Shown here one piece after another: positions 43,941-52,391 of a stretch of 64,000 nt of DNA. This DNA is from Mucilaginibacter saanensis (lineage in GTDB: Bacteria > Bacteroidota > Bacteroidia > Sphingobacteriales > Sphingobacteriaceae): contig NZ_JACHBZ010000007.1 in NCBI RefSeq assembly GCF_014200575.1, forward strand, positions 186,001 to 250,000, read 5' to 3'. The translations under genes and the position numbers were made by a program. Numbering within the stretch: position 1 is the stretch's first letter; each line of letters opens with the position of its first letter. The notes under the pieces are model-generated. The model did not search any database. It was not told the origin of the DNA and saw only the letters and a program-made list of their open reading frames with translations.

Positions 43941-45553
43941 AAGCCTTTGCCCAGTTATTCCTTTCGTTAGACGAAACGAATAAGACCAACGAGAAGGTTA
44001 AGGTATTAAAAGATTACTTTAATACGGTGCCCGATACCGATAAGATGCACATGCTGGCCTTGTTTACCGGGCGCAAACCCAAACGACAGATCAATTCTAC
44101 CCTGGTACGTAACTGGGCCATAGAGGCCTCACACATACCGACCTGGTTGTTTGAGGAAAGCTACCATGTAGTGGGCGACCTGGCCGAAACAATGGCACTG
44201 TTGATGCCGGAAACCACCAACAGCAGCAGTAAAACCCTTACCGACTGGATAGCCGAAATAAATGCCCTTAACGATAAAACAGAGGCCGAAAAAAAGCTTT
44301 GGCTGCTGGATTCATGGGCCATGCTGGATAGTCAGGAGCGCTTTGTGTTTAATAAACTGCTTACCGGCAGTTTTAGGGTAGGGGTGTCCCAAAACCTGGT
44401 GATTAAGGCGCTGGCAGATATTTCAGGCGTGGCCGCCGCCGTGCTTACCCATCGTATCATGGGCAGCTGGTTGCCCCAAACCTACCAATATGCCCAGTTG
44501 ATAGCAGAACAGGATGCTGCCGAAAATATATCAAGGCCTTATCCCTTTTTTCTGGCCTATCCTATACAGGAAACGTCCGAAAAGCAAAAAACACCAGCCG
44601 AGGTTGGCATTGCTCTTGGGGCCGCTGCAGATTGGCAGGCGGAGTGGAAGTGGGATGGTATACGCGCCCAACTGATCAAACGTGGCGGCGAAATATTTAT
44701 ATGGAGCAGGGGCGAGGATCTGGCTACCGAAAAATTTCCGGAGTTGCACCCATTTTTACATGCCCTGCCCGATGGTACGGTGATAGACGGCGAGATATTA
44801 AGTTTTCAAAACGGCCAGCCTATGCCCTTTAATGTACTGCAAACCCGTATCGGTCGTAAAAACCTGAGCAGGAAGATACTGGAAGAAAGCCCGGTGGCTG
44901 TAATAGCTTACGATTGCCTGGAATATAAAGGCGAGGATATCCGGTCCAAAACACAATCGGAGCGACGGTTGGTACTGGAACAATTGCAGGCTGCAACCCT
45001 GTTCCCTGAGGTGTTCCGGATATCGGCATTAATTAACTTTAACACCTGGGAGGAGTTAGGTGCCATCAGGGAGCAATCACGCGCTATGATAGCCGAGGGA
45101 GTTATGCTGAAACGTAAAGGCGCTGCATACCAGGTGGGCCGCCGCCGCGGCGACTGGTGGAAATGGAAGATAGATCCGCTATCGGTTGATGCGGTGATGA
45201 TTTATGCACAAAAAGGCCATGGCCGGCGGGCCGATCTGTATACCGATTACACCTTTGCGGTTTGGGATGGTGATAAACTGGTGCCCTTTGCCAAAGCTTA
45301 TTCGGGTCTTACCGATGCGGAGGTCAACAAGGTTGATTATTTTATCAAACGCAACACTATTGAAAAATTTGGTCCGGTGCGCACCGTAAAGCCCGAGCTG
45401 GTTTTTGAAATTGGTTTTGAAGGGATCAATAAATCAACCCGTCATAAATCAGGTATTGCATTGCGTTTTCCGCGAATACTGCGCTGGCGGCATGACAAGC
45501 CCAAAGAAGAGGCTGATACCCTGGAGAGTTTAAAGGCGCTTTTGGGCGAATAA
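43937..45553 (+). CDS. ATP-dependent DNA ligase
   Basis: The 538-residue ligase has the nucleotidyltransferase Lys in EWKWDGIRAQL (motif I, near 237), ELHPFLHALPDGTVIDGE (motif III region), EGVMLKRKG (motif IV) and WWKWKIDPLSVDAVMIYAQ (motif V), then an OB-fold C-terminal domain. The N-terminal 210 residues match the DNA-binding domain of archaeal-type ligases. It seals breaks using ATP and is separate from the essential NAD-dependent LigA. It is the second gene of an operon with the MBL exonuclease. The DEXH helicase and PdeM-type phosphodiesterase frequently found in the same cluster are not here. Confidence 0.93.
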   Translation: MKAFAQLFLSLDETNKTNEKVKVLKDYFNTVPDTDKMHMLALFTGRKPKRQINSTLVRNWAIEASHIPTWLFEESYHVVGDLAETMALLMPETTNSSSKTLTDWIAEINALNDKTEAEKKLWLLDSWAMLDSQERFVFNKLLTGSFRVGVSQNLVIKALADISGVAAAVLTHRIMGSWLPQTYQYAQLIAEQDAAENISRPYPFFLAYPIQETSEKQKTPAEVGIALGAAADWQAEWKWDGIRAQLIKRGGEIFIWSRGEDLATEKFPELHPFLHALPDGTVIDGEILSFQNGQPMPFNVLQTRIGRKNLSRKILEESPVAVIAYDCLEYKGEDIRSKTQSERRLVLEQLQAATLFPEVFRISALINFNTWEELGAIREQSRAMIAEGVMLKRKGAAYQVGRRRGDWWKWKIDPLSVDAVMIYAQKGHGRRADLYTDYTFAVWDGDKLVPFAKAYSGLTDAEVNKVDYFIKRNTIEKFGPVRTVKPELVFEIGFEGINKSTRHKSGIALRFPRILRWRHDKPKEEADTLESLKALLGE

Positions 45554-45610
45554 TAAATTAATATTAGTTCACGTAATTAATTTATTACTTTGCCGGTAAA
45601 TAGTACATCG

Positions 45611-46072
45611 ATGATTATTATAAATAACTATAACGAGTTTGAAGCGCAGTTAGGTAAAGAGCTGGGCGTGTCTGAATGGCATACCATTACCCAGGAGCAG
45701 ATCAATAAATTTGCCGATGCCACGCTTGATCACCAGTGGATACATATTGATGCTGAAAGGGCGCAAACCGAAAGCCCGTTTAAATCAACCATCGCTCACG
45801 GATACCTAACTTTATCATTGATCCCTTATTTGTGGAAACAGATAGCCGATATACGTAACCTGAAAATGGAAATTAACTACGGTATCGAGAACCTGCGTTT
45901 TGCACAGCCGGTGCTGGTTAATAACCAGGTGAGGCTAAAGGTTAAGCTGGCAAGTCTTATCAATTTACGCGGTGTTACTAAAACAACCATGGCTATTGAG
46001 TTAGAGATTGAAGGCCAAAAGAAACCAGCGTTTGCAGGCGACGTAGTTTTTCTGTATCACTTTATTGATTAA
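45611..46072 (+). CDS. MaoC-like (R)-specific enoyl-CoA hydratase
   Basis: The start at the ATG at 45611 gives 153 residues (MIIINNYNEF); the only upstream alternative is a TTG. The hot-dog-fold hydratase motif is well formed: FADATLDHQWIHID (residues 37-50, with the catalytic Asp and His), then TIAHGYLTLSLIP with the family Gly/His pattern. Such enzymes hydrate enoyl-CoA to (R)-3-hydroxyacyl-CoA or related thioesters. It is monofunctional and not attached to a larger fatty acid protein. No neighbour suggests the thioester used. Confidence 0.88.
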   Translation: MIIINNYNEFEAQLGKELGVSEWHTITQEQINKFADATLDHQWIHIDAERAQTESPFKSTIAHGYLTLSLIPYLWKQIADIRNLKMEINYGIENLRFAQPVLVNNQVRLKVKLASLINLRGVTKTTMAIELEIEGQKKPAFAGDVVFLYHFID

Positions 46073-46127
46073 TCTTAATTTAAGGGCGGTCATATCGAGG
46101 GGCTAAACAACCCTTGTAACAACAAAT

Positions 46128-46191
46128 TGTCATCCTGAGGTACGAAGGATCTATTCGGCGATTAGATTCTTCGCTAAACTCAGAATGATAA
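46128..46191. repeat. Dispersed repeat, GTCATCCTGAG family
   Basis: This 64-base imperfect palindrome, TGTCATCCTGAGGTACGAAG at 46128-46147 facing TCTTCGCTAAACTCAGAATG at 46169-46188, is closely related to the copy at 14200-14264. It lies in the spacer between the MaoC and luciferase-like genes. Confidence 0.75.
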
Positions 46192-46286
46192 ATTATTTAT
46201 AGGCCCGTACAATATAATCCCAATGCCATAAAAGCACTGGCTTAAACCCATAGCCAACCGGATGCTTACTTTTGTGTTTTACTACT

Positions 46287-47300
46287 ATGGACGCAAAAAA
46301 AATCCGTTTAAGTGTGCTTGACCAGTCGCCGATAAGAAAAGGCACTACGGCTGAGCAGGCCGTTAAAGAAACCGTTGAGTTAGCTAAATATACAGATCAG
46401 CTGGGGTATACCCGTTACTGGGTGGCCGAACATCATAACACTGGTATTTTGGCGGGCTCAACCCCCGAAGTACTGATAGCTCACCTGGCCGGACAAACCC
46501 AACGGATACGTATAGGCTCTGGCGGTATTATGATGCCCAACCACAGTACGCTGAAAGTTGCCGAAAACTTCAGGATGCTGGAAGCGCTTTTCCCCGGTCG
46601 TATTGATCTGGGGATGGGGCGTGCCCCGGGTACCGACCGCATTACAGCTGCGGTGCTTAATCCCTCAAACCAGTTCAGGGAAGATGATTTTGTTGAACAA
46701 CTGACGGATTTAAATAATTATTTTCATGATACGTATGAGCCGGGTACTGTTCAGGCCAAAATAAGGGCCATACCGCAGGTAAAAACAGTGCCTGCCAAAT
46801 GGCTGCTAAGCTCAAGTGGGCAAAGCGGGTTGTTTGCGGCTCATTTTGGCATGGGCTTTTCGTTTGCACATTTTATAAACCCGGTTGGCGGCCCGCTCAA
46901 TGTAAAATTGTACAAGGAGCGTTTTCAGCCATCTGATGATTTGCCCAGCCCCGAGGCTAATGTTGCCGTATTTGTTTTTTGTTCAGACGATGAGGAGAAA
47001 ATAAAACAGCACCAGGCCGTGATGGATCATCGCTTTTTACAGTTTGAGAAAGGCGGTCCTATTGTACCCCTTAGCTACAACGATGTAAAGGACGAAAAAT
47101 ATACCCCATCTGAGCAGGAGCGGATACGCCATAACCGTTACCGGGTAATAACTGGCACCCCGACCCAAATTAAACTAAAGCTTACCTGGCTGGCCAATGA
47201 TTATGATGTAGACGAAATTATAGCTGTAACCATAACCGAAAAGTTTGAAGACAGACTACAGTCATACCAATTACTGGCCCGGAAATTTGAATTAGAATAA
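46287..47300 (+). CDS. LLM-class (luciferase-like) flavin-dependent oxidoreductase
   Basis: I chose the ATG at 46287 (337 residues, MDAKKIRLSVLDQSPIRKG), because the upstream in-frame alternative is a TTG inside a possible -7 box (TACTTTTG, 46267-46274). The TIM-barrel family pattern is clear: RYWVAEHHNTG near 46, RIRIGSGGIMMPNHS near 77, and LFPGRIDLGMGRAPGTD near 103. The family uses FMN or F420 and includes alkanal monooxygenases; this 'MsnO8-like' branch is common and lacks known substrates. It is monocistronic. Confidence 0.87.
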   Translation: MDAKKIRLSVLDQSPIRKGTTAEQAVKETVELAKYTDQLGYTRYWVAEHHNTGILAGSTPEVLIAHLAGQTQRIRIGSGGIMMPNHSTLKVAENFRMLEALFPGRIDLGMGRAPGTDRITAAVLNPSNQFREDDFVEQLTDLNNYFHDTYEPGTVQAKIRAIPQVKTVPAKWLLSSSGQSGLFAAHFGMGFSFAHFINPVGGPLNVKLYKERFQPSDDLPSPEANVAVFVFCSDDEEKIKQHQAVMDHRFLQFEKGGPIVPLSYNDVKDEKYTPSEQERIRHNRYRVITGTPTQIKLKLTWLANDYDVDEIIAVTITEKFEDRLQSYQLLARKFELE

Positions 47301-47470
47301 AAAATAAATTCAAGTTATACTCCACACGCGACTGCGCCGTTTAATGATTACTGCTACATTTTTTTGTTGAGCGGGCAATCTTTTCAATATGAAAAACTTT
47401 ATATTGGTTTTAATCGTATCTTTGGAAAGATTATAAATAACACGTTCATTTTTATAAATATATCAATTCA

Positions 47471-48205
47471 GTGGTCATTATCATATTCTTCATAGCGCAC
47501 TGGTTCTTGTCGCTATTCTTCCAAACATTCTTCCTGCACAGGTATGCATCACACAAAATGTTCACTACAAACAAGTTTTATGAAGGAACATTTTATTTGC
47601 TTACCTACATTTGTCAGGGTTCTTCGTTCCTGAATCCACGTGCTTATGCTATTATGCACCGTGAGCATCATGCTTATAGTGATACGGAGAAAGATCCACA
47701 TTCACCACACTTTTTCAGGGATGTTTTCCAGATGATGTGGCATACCGTATTAAGCTACAGAGATCACGTAAAGAGGTTGAAAGAACCGGAAGATCGTTTT
47801 AAAGGGAACTATCCTGAATGGCGTTTTGTTGATTATGTAGGATCATCTATTGTATCACGCCTTTCATTTGGCGCTTTATATATTGCATTTTATGTTGTTT
47901 TTGCAACACAGTGGTGGATGTACCTGCTGATCCCTATACACTTTATGATGGGCCCTATTCATGGTGCTATAGTTAACTGGTGTGGTCATAAATATGGCTA
48001 TGCAAACTTTGATAACGGCGACAAATCAAAAAATACAACCCCGTTTGACTTTTTGATGCTGGGCGAACTGTTCCAGAACAATCACCACAAACACCCTAAC
48101 AATGCCAATTTTGGTGCAAAATGGTTTGAAATTGATCCGGTTTACCCGGTAATGAAACTGATGCACTGGATGCGCATCATCAAACTGAGAAAAGCATATT
48201 TGTAA
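47471..48205 (+). CDS. Acyl-CoA/fatty acid desaturase
   Basis: The 244-residue membrane protein starts at a GTG, as no ATG fits upstream before a stop. The diiron histidine boxes of the stearoyl-CoA desaturase type are complete: HRYASH (near 23), HREHHAYSD (near 64) and NNHHKHPN (near 198). Four transmembrane helices are apparent. It would insert a double bond, probably delta-9, into acyl chains and so adjust membrane fluidity; position specificity is inference. A strong terminator follows, and no ferredoxin or reductase gene is adjacent. Confidence 0.9.
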   Translation: MVIIIFFIAHWFLSLFFQTFFLHRYASHKMFTTNKFYEGTFYLLTYICQGSSFLNPRAYAIMHREHHAYSDTEKDPHSPHFFRDVFQMMWHTVLSYRDHVKRLKEPEDRFKGNYPEWRFVDYVGSSIVSRLSFGALYIAFYVVFATQWWMYLLIPIHFMMGPIHGAIVNWCGHKYGYANFDNGDKSKNTTPFDFLMLGELFQNNHHKHPNNANFGAKWFEIDPVYPVMKLMHWMRIIKLRKAYL

Positions 48206-48228
48206 GCTGAAGGCCTAAAGCAAAAAGC

Positions 48229-48268
48229 AAAAAGCGAAAAGTAGAGATCCTGCTTTTCGCTTTTTTTG
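48229..48268 (+). terminator. Terminator of the desaturase gene
   Basis: AAAAAGCGAAAAG at 48229-48241 pairs with CTTTTCGCTTTTT at 48253-48265 over an 11-base loop, with the T run extending to 48267. It lies 24 bases after the stop codon. Confidence 0.75.
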
Positions 48269-48378
48269 TTTCATAGCTTTAGGTAAAAGGCTTTTTGCTT
48301 TCTGTCTATTTAAGCCTTTTACCTTTCTGCCTTTCCTCCTTTAACCTTATATTTACCGCTCATAAAATTCATACTTCC

Positions 48379-49635
48379 ATGAGTATTTCTGTATTAGCTC
48401 AAAATTTACGCGGCTCCGAAATTATTAAGATAGCCGGCGAGGTCAACGAATTAAAAAGACAGGGCCATAATATTGCCAATTTAACTATCGGCGATTTTGA
48501 CTCAAATATTTATCCCATTCCTGCCGAACTAAAGGCCGGTATTGTGGAGGCTTATAATCAGAACCAAACCAATTACCCGCCTGCTGATGGCATTCTTAAC
48601 CTGCGCCAAAGTGTATCTGGGTTTTTAAAGAAAAGTTTTAACCTTGATTATGCACCTAATCAAATATTAATATCAGGTGGGTCACGCCCGCTTATTTATT
48701 CTACTTTTCTGGCGGTGGTTAATCCCGGCGAAAAGGTGGTTTTCCCTTTGCCATCATGGAACAATAACCATTACAGCGATCTGTTGGGCGCCGAGGCCAT
48801 TATGATCACCACTAAGGCCGAAAATAACTTTATGCCTACGGCCGATGATATCCGCCCGCATTTAAAGGGCGCTGCATTGCTGGCACTTTGTTCGCCATTA
48901 AACCCTACGGGTACCATGTTTGGTAAAAAGGATCTGGAAGAGATCTGCGACCTGGTAATTGCCGAAAATAAAAGTCGGCCGGCTGGTCAAAAGCCGTTAT
49001 ACCTGCTGTATGATCAAATTTACTCGCAGTTAACCTTTGGCGATTTTAAGCATTATGATCCAGTTACGCTGCGTCCAGAACTTAAAGATTATACCATATT
49101 TATTGATGGTGCATCCAAATGTTTTGCATCAACAGGAGTAAGGGTAGGCTGGGGTTTTGGTCCGGCTCATATTATTGATAACATGAAAGCCATTGTAGGG
49201 CACATGGGCGCATGGTCGCCCAAGGCCGAGCAGGTAGCCATGGCCAGCTTTATCACTAATGATGCAGCGGTTGATACTTATTTAGCCGATATTAAAGGCA
49301 AGATACAAGCCAGCCTAAGTACGCTTCACGAAGGTTTCCAGGCATTAAAGGCCGAAGGTTTTCAGGTAGACTCCATTGAGCCAATGGGCGCTATTTACCT
49401 GACCCTTAAAATTGATTACGCAGGTAAAACCGCACCAGACGGTACAGTATTAAAAGACTCTGCCGATATTAATTTTTACCTGATCAAAGAAGCTAAGGTA
49501 GCCTTGGTACCGTTCTCGGCCTTTGGTACCGACGACGATGTGAATTGGTTCCGTGCGTCAGTAGGTGCCAGTACGCTGGAGGATATTCAACAATTGATAC
49601 CAAGGGTTAAGGAAGCTTTATCAAAACTTAAATAA
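48379..49635 (+). CDS. Class I/II PLP-dependent aminotransferase
   Basis: I start at the ATG at 48379 (418 residues, MSISVLAQNLRGSEIIKIAG); the longer frame adds a low-complexity stretch unlike the family. The PLP-Lys lies in IDGASKCFASTGVRVGW (near 240), CSPLNPTGTMF near 172 holds the conserved Asn, and the aspartate-aminotransferase fold runs full length. The family includes aspartate and aromatic aminotransferases; the N-terminal NIANLTIGDFD is typical of that group. A perfect palindrome terminator follows. Substrate not determined. Confidence 0.9.
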   Translation: MSISVLAQNLRGSEIIKIAGEVNELKRQGHNIANLTIGDFDSNIYPIPAELKAGIVEAYNQNQTNYPPADGILNLRQSVSGFLKKSFNLDYAPNQILISGGSRPLIYSTFLAVVNPGEKVVFPLPSWNNNHYSDLLGAEAIMITTKAENNFMPTADDIRPHLKGAALLALCSPLNPTGTMFGKKDLEEICDLVIAENKSRPAGQKPLYLLYDQIYSQLTFGDFKHYDPVTLRPELKDYTIFIDGASKCFASTGVRVGWGFGPAHIIDNMKAIVGHMGAWSPKAEQVAMASFITNDAAVDTYLADIKGKIQASLSTLHEGFQALKAEGFQVDSIEPMGAIYLTLKIDYAGKTAPDGTVLKDSADINFYLIKEAKVALVPFSAFGTDDDVNWFRASVGASTLEDIQQLIPRVKEALSKLK

Positions 49636-49658
49636 CCGGGAGTTTATATTATTTGCAG

Positions 49659-49689
49659 CGGCCATCATGTTAACATGATGGCCGTTTTT
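49659..49689 (+). terminator. Terminator of the aminotransferase gene
   Basis: A perfect 26-base palindrome (13-base arms, CGGCCATCATGTT and its complement) at 49659-49684 is followed by TTTTT at 49685-49689. It lies 24 bases after the stop codon. Confidence 0.85.
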
Positions 49690-49965
49690 GTTGAAAATAT
49701 TTATTCTATAGTAGTCATCATCTGCGGGGTAATCTGAACTGACAAGTGTTGAGGCAACAAAAAAGTATGGGCATGTGCGATTCCTTCCCTTGGGAAGGGG
49801 GAGGAAGGGGTTTATAAACGAAGGAAGGTTCGCGTTCCATATAGGCCCCGTCCTTGAGAGAGAGTATATTCCTTACCAACACTCCCTCATATATTTTACA
49901 AATAAGAAAATTGAAACTTATTTTGGTAAAATCTGTTGCTTATAAAAACAATATAAACACTCACT
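49690..49965. other. Intergenic spacer with small GC palindrome
   Basis: No gene is supported. CCTTCCCTTGGGAAGG at 49783-49798, followed by GGGAGGAAGGGG, resembles the GC-rich palindromes seen elsewhere in the window. The end of the spacer is AT-rich promoter-like sequence without a full consensus. Confidence 0.45.
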
Positions 49966-50547
49966 ATGAAAAAGTTAAGTTTAATAATGGCGTTTGTGCT
50001 AACTGCATGGATGTTTCAGGCCTGTAACAATGCCGGTAAGGATAGTAAAGCCAGTGCCGACAGCGTAAACAAAGTAAAGGACACCACCACTACCGGTGCA
50101 ACCGGCATAGCTGTTGATCAGGGGGATGCCAAATTTGCCACCGATGCAGCTAACGGCGGTATGGCCGAAGTTGCTGTTGCCAAAGTTGCCGAGCAAAAAG
50201 CCATGAATCCCAAAGTGAAAGATTTTGCTGCAATGATGGTAAAAGACCACAGCCAGGCAAATGATGCACTGATGGCTATTGCCAAGACGAAAAACATTAC
50301 CCTGCCAGCTGCACCAAGCGAAGACAAACAAAAAGAATTGACTGATCTTTCTGCAAAAACAGGTAAAGATTTTGACAAGGCTTATGTTGATGCCATGATT
50401 GATGGTCATAAAAAAACGATCAGCTTGTTTGAAGATGCTTCAAAAGACTGTAAGGATCCTGAATTAAAAGCCTTTGCAACCAATACGTTGCCAACTATAA
50501 AAGGTCATTTGGCTGCTATTGAAGCCATAAAAAAGAGTATGAAATAA
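49966..50547 (+). CDS. DUF4142 lipoprotein
   Basis: The 193-residue protein has a lipobox (WMFQAC, Cys20) and a DUF4142 domain of about 135 residues: DAKFATDAANGGMAEVAVAK (near 48-67), then PKVKDFAAMMVKDHSQANDAL and MIDGHKKTISLFEDASKDC. DUF4142 proteins are four-helix, ferritin-like-fold periplasmic proteins with no established reaction, common in environmental Bacteroidota and often stress-associated. A linker rich in Ser/Thr/Lys separates the lipid anchor from the domain. It stands alone and is followed by a strong terminator. Confidence 0.87.
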   Translation: MKKLSLIMAFVLTAWMFQACNNAGKDSKASADSVNKVKDTTTTGATGIAVDQGDAKFATDAANGGMAEVAVAKVAEQKAMNPKVKDFAAMMVKDHSQANDALMAIAKTKNITLPAAPSEDKQKELTDLSAKTGKDFDKAYVDAMIDGHKKTISLFEDASKDCKDPELKAFATNTLPTIKGHLAAIEAIKKSMK

Positions 50548-50565
50548 TTAGTAATTATTATTCAT

Positions 50566-50610
50566 TATAAAAGAAAAAGGGGGACGTTACGTTCCCCTTT
50601 TTCTTTTATA
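50566..50610. terminator. Strong terminator after the DUF4142 gene
   Basis: A perfect 17-base stem, TATAAAAGAAAAAGGGG at 50566-50582 with its complement at 50594-50610, has an 11-base loop. The T-rich 3' arm (TTTTTCTTTT) allows termination in the plus direction; the A/T symmetry would permit both. Confidence 0.85.
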
Positions 50611-50751
50611 AAAAACTGTTGTATTAGCCCCTATAAAACAATAATTTTAGCTGTTGCCCCGGCTATGTAACAGCTTGGGCAAACTATAATAAACATTAAA
50701 GTAAAATAATCTTCCGGGCCTTTTGGCACGGTGGGTATTAATGATAAAGAT

Positions 50752-51768
50752 ATGTCAAAACCAATAGTAACAGGTCTTATGGCCTACGGTATGTCGGGCA
50801 GGATATTTCATGCACCGTTTTTAGTAACTAACCCGGGTTTTACCTTTAAAGCCGTGGTTGAGCGTCATGAAAAAAAGGCCGGGAAAGTATATCCTGATGT
50901 AATTAGTTATGATACCATTGATGAATTGTTGAATGACGGCGAAATTGAACTGATCATTGTAAATACACCTAATAATACCCACTTTGATTATGCGGTGCGT
51001 GCGCTTAATGCCGGCAAACATGTGCTGATTGAAAAACCAGCGGCAGTAACATCAGCGGAGGTAAAGGCCTTGTTTGATCTGGGGAGGCAACTGGATCTGA
51101 AAGTGATGATATACCAGAACCGCCGGTACGATAGTGGTTTTATCTCCGTAAAAAAAGTGATTGAAAGCGGCAGATTGGGCGAACTGATCGAGGTTCATTT
51201 CCGATTGGACAGATACCGCATGCCTATTGGTGTTAAGGTGTTCAAAGAAACCAAAGACACGCCGGGCAATGGTTTAACCTATGATTTGGGTGCACATCTC
51301 GTAGATAATGCCATCAGTATATTTGGCAAACCGCTAAGTTATGTGAAAACCACGGCATCGCACCGCCCGGGATCGCAGGTAGATGATTACTTTAATATTC
51401 ATTTGAGCTACCCCAACCAGTTGAATGTATACCTGACATCGGGCTTGCTGATTGCCGAGCAATTGCCGGGCTTTGTGATTCACGGTACACTGGGTAGCTT
51501 TGTAAAGCTGCGTACCGACGTACAGGAGGCCCAGCTTGATACAGGAATGCTGCCTACTGATGATGGTTTTGGTATTGAGCCCGAAGGAAGCGAAGGTAAA
51601 CTGGTGTTGATGGGGGCTGATAATGAGAAAACCGTGGAGTGGGTTCCGTCAGACAAGGGTAATTATAATGGTATATTTGATGCCGTTTATCATACCGTAA
51701 GGAATAATGCGTTATTCCCAATAACCGAAGAGCATATAGCCTGGCAGCTTGAATTGCTGGAAAGTTAA
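50752..51768 (+). CDS. Gfo/Idh/MocA-family oxidoreductase
   Basis: I start at the ATG at 50752 (338 residues, MSKPIVTGLMAYGMSGRIFH), as the upstream alternative is a GTG in weak context. The N-terminal Rossmann part has the nucleotide-binding GLMAYGMSGRIFHAPF and the conserved EKP motif in HVLIEKPAAV near 93. YDLGAHLVDNAISIFGKP near residue 175 includes the catalytic-loop Asp and His. The family uses NAD(P) to oxidise or reduce sugars and sugar derivatives; the substrate is not predictable. It is 42 bases upstream of the thioredoxin-like gene. Confidence 0.9.
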   Translation: MSKPIVTGLMAYGMSGRIFHAPFLVTNPGFTFKAVVERHEKKAGKVYPDVISYDTIDELLNDGEIELIIVNTPNNTHFDYAVRALNAGKHVLIEKPAAVTSAEVKALFDLGRQLDLKVMIYQNRRYDSGFISVKKVIESGRLGELIEVHFRLDRYRMPIGVKVFKETKDTPGNGLTYDLGAHLVDNAISIFGKPLSYVKTTASHRPGSQVDDYFNIHLSYPNQLNVYLTSGLLIAEQLPGFVIHGTLGSFVKLRTDVQEAQLDTGMLPTDDGFGIEPEGSEGKLVLMGADNEKTVEWVPSDKGNYNGIFDAVYHTVRNNALFPITEEHIAWQLELLES

Positions 51769-51810
51769 AAATATTGTAACTATGCTTAAATGAAACTCTA
51801 TATCAATATA

Positions 51811-52299
51811 ATGAAAAAAATATATTTACTGTTATGTCTTTTGGTTGCTGTTGGCTGTAGCCAGGCCCAAACCCTGGGTGCAAACTCAGGTATACCGCCA
51901 TATCATATATTAACTACCGATAGTGTGTATGTAACCCCGGCCAACCTGAAAAAGAATAAGCCGGTGATGATCATCTACTTTTCGCCAGACTGCGGACATT
52001 GCCAGCACCTGATATATGATCTGAAGCCCGAGCTCAAGAACCTGCAGAATGTACAGATTGTGATGATAACGTTTGTGAATCAGCTAAAGGCTATACAGGT
52101 TTTTCAACGCGATTATGATCTGGCTAAATATCACAACATCACCATTGGTACCGAAGGGTATACTTACGTGGTGCAAAAATATTACCAGATAAAAAATACA
52201 CCTTTTATAGCTATTTACGATAAAAATGGCAAAATAGCCCAAACCTATGAAAAGGTACCGCGCATACCCGTATTAGTAGCGGCAGCCAAAAAGGTATAA
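51811..52299 (+). CDS. Thioredoxin-like lipoprotein
   Basis: The start at 51811 gives 162 residues with a signal sequence MKKIYLLLCLLVAVGCS, where the lipobox Cys17 lies in VGC. The thioredoxin-type active site is visible as FSPDCGHCQH near residues 58-67, a CGHC motif typical of the TlpA/ResA class. The C-terminal cis-Pro segment is KNTPFIAIYDKNGK. It would reduce or rearrange disulfides in the periplasm. It follows the oxidoreductase gene in the same direction, but no functional link is evident. Confidence 0.85.
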   Translation: MKKIYLLLCLLVAVGCSQAQTLGANSGIPPYHILTTDSVYVTPANLKKNKPVMIIYFSPDCGHCQHLIYDLKPELKNLQNVQIVMITFVNQLKAIQVFQRDYDLAKYHNITIGTEGYTYVVQKYYQIKNTPFIAIYDKNGKIAQTYEKVPRIPVLVAAAKKV

Positions 52300-52307
52300 A
52301 ACGGATG

Positions 52308-52373
52308 TGTAGATTTCAGATGTGCAGATGAAAAGATATAATCTTTAAATTATCTGCACATCTGAAATCTACA
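52308..52373. repeat. Perfect 22-bp inverted repeat hairpin
   Basis: TGTAGATTTCAGATGTGCAG continuing to 52329 (left arm 52308-52329) and its exact complement at 52352-52373 flank a 22-base A/T-rich loop. It lies between convergent genes and may terminate the thioredoxin-like transcript. A degenerate similar sequence (AGATGTGCGGATATGTAAAT) occurs near 14127-14146. Confidence 0.75.
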
Positions 52374-52391
52374 GATTTGCACAGCCGGAAT

